From contig JAKZAN010000005.1 in NCBI GenBank assembly GCA_023053545.1, forward strand, positions 8,122,001 to 8,186,000: a stretch of DNA of 64,000 nt, read 5' to 3'. Source of the stretch: Lepidurus packardi (taxonomy: Eukaryota > Arthropoda > Branchiopoda > Notostraca > Triopsidae). Shown piece after piece: positions 38,201 through 64,000 of the stretch. Positions within the stretch are counted from its first letter, which is position 1. Every line of letters starts with the position of its first letter. The position numbers and the translations under genes were made by a program. Below the pieces are notes generated by a model that was given only the letters and a program-made list of their open reading frames with translations, did no database searches and was not told the origin of the DNA.

Positions 38201-41200
38201 ACTAGGGGATAAAGAATATATTGTACCATAGGGATTTTTTTTATTTGGTAAAGCAAAAACATGTATCAAAGGACGAAGTTGAATTCTATTAAAACTTGTT
38301 GAGGTTCTCAAAGGCAACCTGACTAGCTGACTAATCAAGTTTGGGTATTGTTAAGGCAATAAAAAAGCCCTTTGTTGCTTGTTTTCGTAGACAATGTCAT
38401 ACAATAAATACGAGATGTATTGGTCAAGAAAACCCTATCGACGTTGTTATAGTATCCTTTCGGTTTTGTACTAGTTTTTATACTAAACTTAATATACAAT
38501 ATAGTCCGGAAAAAAATGAAAGTTGAAGTGCCAGAAGGAATTTATGTTGGGTTAGTAAACAGCAAGATTTAATAAAAGCTAGCTGTTCTTGTTACAGTTC
38601 ATTTGGAGTGTTTACGACGAAGCTGCTCCTGTGTCATGTTCGCAGTTCAACGATGTCAAGAGTGTAAGCAAAGCAAATTATGTTCGACCAAACGCAAAAT
38701 AAACCTGCGGAATATTGTGTGACAACTCAGAGAGGAATTACGCAAAGCGACACAAGGACTATTCAACAAAATTGCCAGGTGTCTCCGACTCAAGGACTAC
38801 GGAACCCGACAATATGACTACTGACCCATGACACAAGGACAACGGCTACTTAAACCTTCAAGGAACCAATAGCATGTCGAGTTCAAAAAGTTTGTGCTCA
38901 TTGGTTCAGCACCAATGAGATTAAAGATGCCTCAGCCGTATTAAAATTACGTCACAAGGACTACGAGCCCCGACTTACGGACTATAAACCCCTTACCTAA
39001 CCTAAAAGTAGTCGTAACCTAATCTAATCTAACTAAGTCCTAACCTAACCTAGTCGGGTGTACACCGTAATCCTTGTGTCGCGTTGCCGTTAATGTAGCA
39101 GGAGGAATTTATATTGGATTAGTAAACAGCAAACTTTAATAAAAAGCTAGCTGTTGTTGTTCCAGTTCATTTGAAGTGTTTACGGTGAAGTTGCTCCTGT
39201 GTCACGTTTTCAGTTCAACGAGAGCAAATTGTCAAGAGTTCAAACAGAGCAAATTATCTTCGACTAGACGTAAAACAAAACTGCGGAACATTGTGTGACG
39301 ATTCCGTGAGTAATTAATGAGGTAGAATTTCCCGAGAAAGATCAAAGCTTTCCATCCTGGTGTTTATTTCTTTAGAGATCGTTCGTCTGCAGCAGACTTA
39401 GGTTTAAAACAAATCGTAGAAAAAAGTCGTGTTACAAATTGATCGGGTCTTTTTCTTAGTTGCTGTCTTTACGTATTCATTGATTTTTGTTTATTTTTTT
39501 CTCCACGTCTTTCTTTTCCTTGTCAAGCGTCGGTGAAGCGATCTGCTCTGACAGTTCGAGGAAACTACTCTTTAAGAACAAAAAACACAATAGAAAACAA
39601 GAAAACTAGGATACAACACAGTGAAACGAATGCTGAATTGTGGCTAGGGAAGTTTTGGAGCCTAGTTACACTTTTATCTCCGGCTGCAGGCTCTTTGAAG
39701 ATTTTCTATTTCATATCCTGCGGCGAGCATAATAGTCTTCGCCACGCAGTGGCCATAGACGCTTTATGTAACACAGTTCTTACTTTTATTTAGCTATATA
39801 CTCCAGAGTTCCTGTGCTTGGTTTGTCTATACGACTTGAAGGGATTCCTTTCATTATTGTCAACAGCAAGAACGTTTAATAACGGTGCTATTGTGACTCA
39901 ATTGAGTGCGAAAATGGAACTACTCGCAGCTCGCGATTTCTGCCCGCGGTCAATTCGTGGTCCAATACGCTAAGAGTGACTAGGCTTTTCTCCTTACATT
40001 TGCCAGACTCCCTTTTTTAGAGCATCGGCCACTATTATGTCATTTTCTCTTTTGGCTTTCCGCGAGACCCGAAATCAGCCAACAATCTGTCCGCCGTTGA
40101 GTTTTTTTTTTTTTTTTTTTTTGCAAGCCATTGTCGTCGGTTTTTGTTAAGTGATTGTTTCCTTTGGTGTCTTTTCAGTCGCACGTGCCTTTCTGCGCTC
40201 AGCTTAACTTGACTTATATATCAGATTCGGTCTGCCCTATATACTTTGTCAGATGAGGTATCCGGACCAATCAAGTTCCACTGTCCAAGACAATTACTCT
40301 GGTGTCATAAGTCTCGAGAGATATATGAAAGAATATACTTCCGGGAAGTTTTAAATTCCTCATTAGCCTGCTGCAAAGAAATAAGCGCAAAAAAAGTTTT
40401 TTTTTTTTTAAGATTTGTAAAACAGTTTCAGGGTAGACGAAGGGAAAGTATATAAAACCGGCTGCTGAAACCCATATATACCGAACAAACGTCATTAACG
40501 TCATCCCCATATCCTTATTTACGACAAAAGATCGTTTCTGTGCGTTATAGCTGGGCATAAAATTGCAGAAAGCGTACTGTTTTCCTTGATATAACCTATA
40601 GTAAGTACCGAATTTACTTACTATTGCTCATGACAATAACTTAACCTAATCTATTTGGACGTTTAAAAGAAAAAATACAGCTTCCAGTTGCACGCATAAG
40701 CTTTTAAAACAAACCAAAGCTTCCCGAGCGACTTTTTCTCGGGTCATTTTCCATGCACATTAGAATGGATTTTAGCCGTCTGACTCCATTGTGTGTCTCC
40801 TGGGAGATCCAATTATAAGGAAGATATCTTCTCCTCAAACAGTACACTTACGTCCAGGGTGCAAAAACACAACAAAGAAAATTGCTGCCTAGTTTGCCTT
40901 TGGGCGACAGACACGTTGCTATGAAACGATGTATTTGCCTAGAAAACTCCTTCTATAGAGGCTTTTTTTGGTAAATCCGAGTTACAAACTCGGTACTGTT
41001 TGTGACTAAAGTCAGAGAATTGAATTAAACCTTAAGCAGTGTTTCTAGGTTACCACTCAGTTATTTTCATTTTTGCAAAAGGAGAGAAATTCAAGTTTTC
41101 CTTTTTGCTCCGTTGCTTTCGGTTTGTGTCTCTTGGTACCAACAAAAAGAAGGTTATTGAGGACGACGATCGCTCTCTATGCTTTCGGATATTACTGCCT

Positions 41201-44200
41201 ACCATCCGTAAGCTACTTTTTGCTGGTAATTTACACGCTAAAAACGCTGAACCAACTTTGCTCTCTTGAACTTCTACCGGCAAACAGGTTTGAATAACAA
41301 CAATGACGCACGAATCTCACATCCGATGAAGCTTTCACCAAACGAGCGAATTGTATTAATTTCTACACGCAAAAGCATGGGCGTCAATATCGAGATCCGA
41401 AATAAAAGGCTTGAACACAGAAATGTAATACAAATTAAAATCTTCCTTAGTGCAAACATATTTTCTTATAAAAGTCAAGCAATTTACAATAAGAACTTCA
41501 CAAGATTATTGTCTATTTTTACCCCATATTATACCTTTCGTAATCTTTTTTATCCGAGATTTGTTTCTATACTTATTCCGAAAACAAAATGATAGAAGAC
41601 TACTTAGCTGGGAATAGACAGAAAGACGACTCGACAGAATGTCTTCACAAGGACTCCAGACCCAGACAGAAGGACGCCTAACCTAACTTAACCTAGCCTA
41701 GCCTAACGTAACCAAACCTAACCTTGTGATGTATTTTTTAATACGGCTTAAGCACTTTCTAATCTCGTTGGCGCTTAACCAATGAGCAGAGACTTTTTAA
41801 ATTCAAAATTATATTGGTATATTAAAAGATTAATGCCTGGTGTCCTTTTGTCGGGGTACACGGAATCTTTTTGTCGAGTCGTGCTTGTGTCGCGTTCCCA
41901 CTTGGCGTTTTCAAGAATATTCGTCCTAATTTATATGGGATTACTAGTATAGTAAGAGGTAATTTCTTCATGCGGCTTAAGAAGTTTTAGTTGTAATCTT
42001 CATATCCAAATTAAAGAAGAAGCCTATTCAGTGTACTTGTAGTAATGGTTGGAAGCGCGTTCCACATTATGGACAGTATGTTTATCGTTTACTTTCCTAT
42101 ACGGATAGGACAAGCCTTTAATGGTTATCGTCGAGTAAATGTTATGTTGGACAGGCTCAGCAGCTTACTATGCCTAGGGAAAATGACATTGTTACGAGAT
42201 GCTGTACGTGTGACGATCCTATCGTCTGACCGGCAGCTATTATGAAAATGGCGCTACTCCCCTTTCTTTAACCCATTACGATGTTATATCCCGTCTTTTC
42301 TTTCCTACTGCATCAAAAAACCATTTATTGAAAAAAGCGTATATAGGCACCAATGCTTTTATTGATTAGATAGTGTTACGACAGAACTACATTGTTGCAG
42401 TTGCTTTGTTAAAGGGCTTGACAAGCTCGACAATACCTTTACTTTGGAAAGTGAACTTTGGGCTACGGCATGCAAGGAATGTTTTCAATTGCGTTTCATG
42501 TTCGAGGAGCCTGCAACTATTCCAGATTTCGCTTACTTGCCAGTTGCCATTCCTAGCAGCCAAAAAGCTTTCGAATGCTTGACTTCAATGTGTGTATGCT
42601 TCTATTTCTATTCCGTTCAATCTGAAAAGGATATGCAAAGCAGCATGCACCGCCCTCCCAGACCAGAAGGTTGAGACCTTCTTTCCATAAAGTCGTTGAG
42701 AGGTGAATGATGTGCGAAAAAACCTTCTATTGAAAAACGAACCGTGGAGAAGAAGAAAATTTAAAATGCAGTTCCATGCGTCACAACGTAGGATTGAAGC
42801 GGTCGTTAATTGCCATTTAAACAAGAAAATTTTATGACACAACAATTTGTCATGTATCTCATTAATTTTTAGCTAATCATGAAACTTTCCACAAACTTTA
42901 AAAGCAATTGATTTTTGATTTTTTATACAATCACGAAAAGGCCAACTACGATACAGTCACAATGGAAGCTAACCATCCCACAGTGTCCCACGCGTACAAG
43001 AGACCTTTCTTACTGTTGTCAACACCAGAAGCAAAATGTATAGAGCTTTGGAAAAAGACGCTGAATAGCACTAAAAAAAACAGCATACAACAATAGCGAC
43101 TCTGGACTTGCTCTTTTGAGACGTCTTGTTTTTTCAGCTTTTAATCTAAAGTTCTGCGTGTCCTTGTCAGCTCCTCGCCGGTCAGTATATACCCGAACCT
43201 GTCATTTGCAATTTTTATGGACTGAAATAGACCCATAAAACTTTAAATGACCTCCTTTCTTCCGTAGTGGCTTATTTTGGCAACCAAGCGAAGTAAGGGG
43301 TGTTTGTATAGTACTAATGAAGCTCCCAAGTTTGCGATATACGGTACTGTATACTATACTATTCCCGTCCAAAACGAAAAGCTATCGACAAAGAACGACA
43401 CAGCAAGTCTGCGAGTCGCGAAATGGAGCAAACTTCTTCATTTACTGTAACTTATTCATTATTGCGACGTTGCGCCATTGGCAAGCTTGAATAACGCCGC
43501 AAGTCACCCTTGACGTTATGAGAAACGTCGTTTGCTTTAGTTTAGGACCGGATAATATTGTTCCGCTCCTACAGAAGAAGCTATGAAGCGAAATAAGAAT
43601 AAAGCACTGCGGAATCACAACTTTCACAACTTTAGGAGCAACTTTCATTCGGTTGTTTACTCATTATTCATTAGTGCTATGTTGCGCCATTGACAAGGCA
43701 GGTTGACAAGTCCCGATCGACGTTAAGGAAAACTTCGGTAGGTTCTTATTTGGGACGGAAAAACGTGTGTTTAATTTCATACGCCTAAATACCTTAGTGC
43801 TCAGTGAACTGAAGTCGCAACGGCTGCTGCAATCTTCTTGACAACGAAGTTGACAGCAAGCGTTAGCATACATTTTCCGGATTGTCTGTTTCTGTGAACT
43901 TCGTTAGTTTGATCAGCTGAAGCTCATTTACGTTCAGTAAGCAGACATTAAAGAATGTCCTGGGACACCATTTGCTAGACCATAAGTTCAACGCTAGTCC
44001 TACTTGCCGGGACCTAATGTCCCGGCAAGTAGGACTAGCGTGGACATTAGGAAAATAGGAAAGTTGGGGAATCACAAAGGAAGACGCGAGGCAAAACCGC
44101 ATTTCTATAATTAGCCCTTAAATAAAACTGTGTGGAATGAAATCAATAAAGGCACCAGCTAGATTAGTAATCAATAAATGGATCCCACTAATGCCTAAGG

Positions 44201-44962
44201 GGATACGAAAAGGCGAACCATACAGGATACAGAAATAGCCCCCCACCCTGAAAAAGAAAAGTAGAAGAACTTCCGTGTCCATGCCGACAACCGAAAACAC
44301 CGCAAGGGGGGCAGGAATACATTAATGACTAGCCTTTCATGTTTCTTTATGAAGGGTGAAGGCAATAAATATGATGAAAGCGAACAAAAAATAATAATTT
44401 AATTTTGATTTCCTCTATTTTGGCATTGCTTTTAGCGGACAGATGATCAGCTCTATTCATAGATTCCAAAGAGGAAGCAACGCATCCGCAGACAAGGCAA
44501 AAATAATGAATGCAGTCTTAACGGTCGCGAGAAAAATCGCCATGAAACAGCTTTGTAGGGTGCCTTTTTGTCTTTGATGATGTGACTCAGCTGTATTGAG
44601 CCGTTTGGTGTACGTTCCAGATTAATAGACTATGGGTTCGGAGGTGGTGAAGAGCTGTGAACACTTTCATATTCGATGGACGCAACTTACTTGACAAACA
44701 TGAAGATACCCGTCGTTTCCATGGCTCGGCTAATGCCCTTCCAGGAAGCCATCATGCTATACTTTTGTTTCGCCGTTAGAGGTAACCGTGGATCGGGTGG
44801 CGGCGGTGGTTTCCAGTCCGCGCTAATTTTCTGCTGTATTGGTGCAACTGGACACATTGGTGCATAAGTCACGGGAGGTTGCAAGGGTGCAGCACTGTTG
44901 TCATCAAGAGGATTTCTGTCGTTCAGCGAAGACGCTGTCAATTTCCCCAACTCACAACCCAT
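35263..44962 (-). CDS. Globin X-like, N-terminally acylated membrane globin
   Basis: Three exons (44691-44962, 36784-37015, 35263-35448) give 229 residues. The start MGCELGK carries Gly2 for N-myristoylation and Cys3 for palmitoylation, a known mark of globin X. A Pro-rich linker of about 50 residues precedes the globin fold (PLTAKQKYSMMASWKGI onward). The first splice joins GIFMFVK to LFEENEELIEMFDKF exactly at the B/C helix region. Phe 103 is the CD1 candidate, His 124 in AEHATAVM is distal (E7), His 156 in VGQTH is proximal (F8); their spacing of 32 equals that of neuroglobin. Such globins are usually hexacoordinate and thought to act in redox or membrane protection rather than oxygen transport. 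The first intron (37016-44690) is about 7.7 kb and full of repeats; the second (35449-36783) is 1.3 kb. Confidence 0.9.
38188..38338 (-). other. Exon-like orphan segment with an adenylosuccinate-lyase-like N-terminal motif
   Basis: From an ATG at 38338 the minus strand encodes a basic, Ser/Thr-containing leader (MISQLVRLPLRTSTSF) and reaches YSLSPSDGRY, directly followed by a GTAATG donor. LSPxDGRY is the usual start of bacterial-type adenylosuccinate lyase (PurB). No further PurB exon was found downstream on this strand, which is inside the globin intron. It may be a fragment or coincidence. Confidence 0.25.
38531..39300. repeat. TTAGG-like/22-bp-unit element flanked by a ~200-bp direct duplication
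   Basis: Segments 38531-38722 and 39098-39300 are diverged direct copies (both contain GTAAACAGCAA, AAGCTAGCTGTT and GCTCCTGTGTCA). The sequence between them begins CGACACAAGGACTATTC and ends CCGTAATCCTTGTGTCGCG in inverted form. It includes ACCTAACCTAA-type runs near 38995-39055. Confidence 0.6.
40104..40125. repeat. Poly(T) tract in globin intron 1
   Basis: An uninterrupted T run of about 20 bases following GCCGTTGAG. It could be the tail of a minus-strand retroposed copy, but no element is recognised beside it. Confidence 0.5.
41640..41905. repeat. Further copy of the TTAGG-like/22-bp-unit repeat family
   Basis: Begins TTCACAAGGACTCCAGACCC, then ACGCCTAACCTAACTTAACC. It later has AATCTCGTTGGCGC and AACCAATGAGCAGAGACTTT, both shared with 27285-27335. 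It ends with CTTGTGTCGCGTT, as at 39073-39085. Confidence 0.6.
43452..43738. repeat. Diverged tandem duplication, period about 212 bp
   Basis: TTATTCATTATTGCGACGTT followed by GCGCCATTGGCAAG at 43452-43490 recurs as TTATTCATTAGTGCTATGTT then GCGCCATTGACAAG at 43664-43698. Similarity continues through a GACGTTA segment in both copies. Confidence 0.55.
43991..44041. repeat. Perfect 23-bp inverted repeat with 5-base loop
   Basis: Arm 43991-44013 begins ACGCTAGTCCTACTTGCC and is exactly complementary to 44019-44041; the loop is CTAAT. The loop plus inner stem is repeated in inverted form just outside, at 44042-44051 (GGACATTAGG). Confidence 0.85.
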
Positions 44963-47400
44963 TTTGCTTTGATCTTCAAATTAGGCAGGCTAATCCGGGA
45001 TTGTCAACTTTTTGTTCCAAACTTTTAATCTTTTGGGGGTTAGTTTTCTATTTTTCCTCTAGTGAAAAATGGAGTAATAAATTTCCTTTCCTTTTAAACG
45101 AGAAACGTTTTTCTCCCGTTGCCTGCTGTCCTGGTAGAATGAGGTGCACTGTGTAGCTCGTACTGGCACGGCACGGTCGAGGCTAACGCTAGTACATGTA
45201 GTATTAAGTGAACTTATTAATTCACGACTCCGTTGCACTCTAGTCTTTCATGGCCCGTTGCTTGGGTTCCCAGATTCATTGCCGGTTTGTGGAGTTGCCT
45301 GTCTTTACACCTTTAAAAAATAAAGCCACATACATGCGATGAGCTCAGCCTCAAACTGATGGTCGGCAGCACCAAAGCTGCATTTGAAATGGGAATACTA
45401 TGGTTGGGGAGGTAAGTTGAAAAGCTGTACTGAAACTTGAATGGCTCGGCTGCCAATGCAAGTAAAGCACCTTCTCAACTTTGACTTATTCCAGCACGCA
45501 TAAATAAAAGGAACAGAGAGCTCCTAAACTATTATTTTTACCCCAAACCGAATTTCGTGCCTGGAAGCCCGATTTAACTTTTGTTTGTCCATCAGTCCAT
45601 TACGTGGGTAAACGTTCTGTCTCGCGTCGGTACACCTACCGGTAGTTCACACCAATATCCACAAAGTCAAGTCTAGGGTCTGATGCTCCACCGGTCACAC
45701 GGAATGAAATAGTTTTTGTTTTATTTATTTTTTCTGGGGAGGGCTCAAGGAATTGCGAGACGGATCCGAATGGAGAAGGAGGTTTTGAGTGTTACGTGAG
45801 AAAGCACCGAATCGGACGGACAATAAAGGAAAGACGGAAGCTTCTAATCTACAGGATGTTCAAAACTCCCCAGTATCTATATGAATTGAATTACTCGGAG
45901 AACAAAACACGGAGCACATACTACACGGGTCGACTGACGTACGTCCGTCGTCTAGGACGTCGTTTTGGTATCTCTGGTGATACGCGAGCAGAGAACTGGT
46001 GGTTTCGGCTTCGTCTTCGCCCTCGCATTACCGAATTCTCAACGAAAGCGTCGCTCACGACGTCTGTCCGTCGATCGAATTCCTGCGCGTCCTTCCTTAC
46101 GTCGTCCCATGGAGTACGTAACAACACTCAAGTCTGGATGTGACTTCGTATCCCCCCTTATTTACTAACGTGTTGGATAGCGGAAGGTATACGTTTCCCA
46201 TGCGCTCAATCTACGGGGCTATAGGCTGCTTTTTTGTCTGATTTATCCCCTGACACTGACCCTGTACCTCGATAGTAAGGCTTAAACCCCGTAAGGGACA
46301 TTTTCCCACCATGGAAGAAACCGAACGGAGTCAGCGGGATGTAAGGAATCTAAACCCGAAGCAACAAGAAGCAGAGACGTGTGCACAGCAGGGATTTGGT
46401 GGGATTTCGACGGATCGCTTATTATTGCTGCCCAAAGCCTCACGTGGGTTGTGTATAGCCTCTGTGCACTTGCTGGCACAACTCCGCGTAGTAATAGAGG
46501 GTAAGAAGTGCAAGATAAGGAGCACAAAAAGCATTTGCTTGCTCCATTCATTAGACACAATCTTCGGCGCGTTAGAGGGAGATCCTTAGGGGAAGAGAAC
46601 CATCTCCAAAGGGCGGTTCCCGTAGAATTTACGAGGCTTACATTCGTAAGAACTTCTAAGAGTGTTATTGCAGCGTAATGTCTATATTTAAGCTTACGTA
46701 GTAGAGCCAATGTCGTGCCTAGGCAGGTCAACATGCTGGAAAACATTCAAAAATAGTTCACAGTTTGCCCCTTATCTTGACCCATATGCCCTTTATCCTT
46801 CTCTAAGCTCGCATGTGAGTGACTCGACAGAATTTTACGGCGCCGATTATCGTGTTTCGCAAGGTTTGAGGGAAATGAGACGGATTAAGAGGGGCACATT
46901 ACCATAGTGAAGCTAATCACACGTGGAATATGGTTATCGCTTTAACGGATCCCTTTTACGCGCTATCTCTTTGTCCGGACTACGTAGTAGCGTGCGTAGG
47001 TGTGTCTATTTTTTCTGGAAAGATCAAAAAACTTTCCCATTTATCTGATCGTGGAAAGGGAAGCTGCGGATTTCCTCCTCCTACGCCACGAACACATAAA
47101 TCATGACGACGATTTCACAGGACTTAAGGGAGGAGATAAAAAATATAGAATTTCACGACCTATGACTCATTCGATAAAAAGGATGCCATGAAAAATTATG
47201 GATTGCGATGCAAACAATCCGTCATTGAAGATGTCGAGAATTTCATACGGTTTCACGTGAAAAGACCGCATTGCGAAATCCATTTTAGCGCTGGAAAAGG
47301 ATAAGGGAGGCTCCAGGAAGTGGCTCCTCTAGTGGCGAAAGGCAAGAGCAAACAAGAAGTGTTTGTATTTTGTGTCGTTCGGACGCCGTGTTGGGAAATA
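44963..47400. other. Divergent upstream region of the globin (-) and SORL1 (+) genes
   Basis: About 2.4 kb between two divergent start codons. A CpG-rich stretch (about 45900-46090) with repeated CGTCCGTCG-like words stands out from the AT-rich surroundings and may mark a promoter. No exon is recognised; some open frames exist but lack family features. Confidence 0.5.
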
Positions 47401-63894
<16,494 letters not shown>

Positions 63895-63939
63895 GTAAGT
63901 GCATCTTTTCCTCTATTCAAATTCGGTGCCTCTATGTAT

Positions 63940-64000
63940 TAAAATCAGCCGCTTTGTGAAATCAAATTTTAAAGGACCGATTCAAACCGATAAAATTCAT
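63940..64000. mobile_element. Start of another Tigger-like copy at the right edge
   Basis: GCCGCTTTGTGAAATCAAAT and the sequence after it match the subterminal region of the copy at 59784 (GCCGCTTTATGGAATCAAGT onward, to AAAATTCAT). Cut by the window edge; it lies in the SORL1 intron after 63894. Confidence 0.6.

Noticed and set aside
45796..46143. 115-codon Arg-rich plus-strand frame
   Set aside because: Open because of CpG-rich composition; more likely promoter or UTR sequence.
46282..46746. 154-codon minus-strand frame upstream of SORL1
   Set aside because: No family features, no signal of splicing, overlaps other open frames in the same interval.

Overview
The window is eukaryotic nuclear DNA with intron-split genes, GT-AG splice sites, many short introns and scattered non-autonomous transposons. 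An arthropod is the best fit. One gene is an icarapin homologue, a family known from bees and other arthropods. Two genes are ZP-domain proteins of the type that shapes apical matrix and cuticle, and one dispersed repeat carries degenerate CCTAA/TTAGG-like runs. A full SORL1 homologue and a globin X-like gene argue against a drosophilid. I cannot name the species. Exon limits below were set by hand from reading phase and splice consensus.

Layout, left to right. 1-132: last exon of AUH (+). 280-1038: BLVRB-like flavin/biliverdin-reductase-type gene without a recognisable first exon (+). 1629-2531: MRPS10 (+). 4479-8676: ABCG half-transporter (+). 10264-11226: icarapin-like secreted protein (+). 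12591-13589: mTERF4 (+). 15753-18233: canonical poly(A) polymerase (-). 19166-22364 and 27877-30467: two ZP-domain membrane proteins in tandem (-). 32105-33354: crotonase-family enzyme (-). 35263-44962: globin X-like gene with a 7.7-kb intron (-). 47401 to the right edge: SORL1/LR11 homologue (+), still open at the edge. A single-exon 911-residue gene derived from a hAT transposase (55863-58598, +) sits inside a SORL1 intron and is the most interesting object here.

The genes do not form one pathway. Mitochondrial functions recur (AUH, MRPS10, mTERF4, the crotonase), and a second group is secreted or membrane-bound (ABCG, icarapin-like, both ZP proteins, SORL1). Globin and SORL1 are divergently transcribed from a 2.4-kb interval.

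Between the genes and in large introns lie a hAT-like MITE, several Tigger/pogo-related copies, three other inverted-repeat elements (one present twice in SORL1 introns), a repeat family with TTAGG-like runs and 22-bp subrepeats, a perfect 23-bp hairpin, and an AT/T microsatellite. No rRNA, CRISPR or convincing tRNA was seen.
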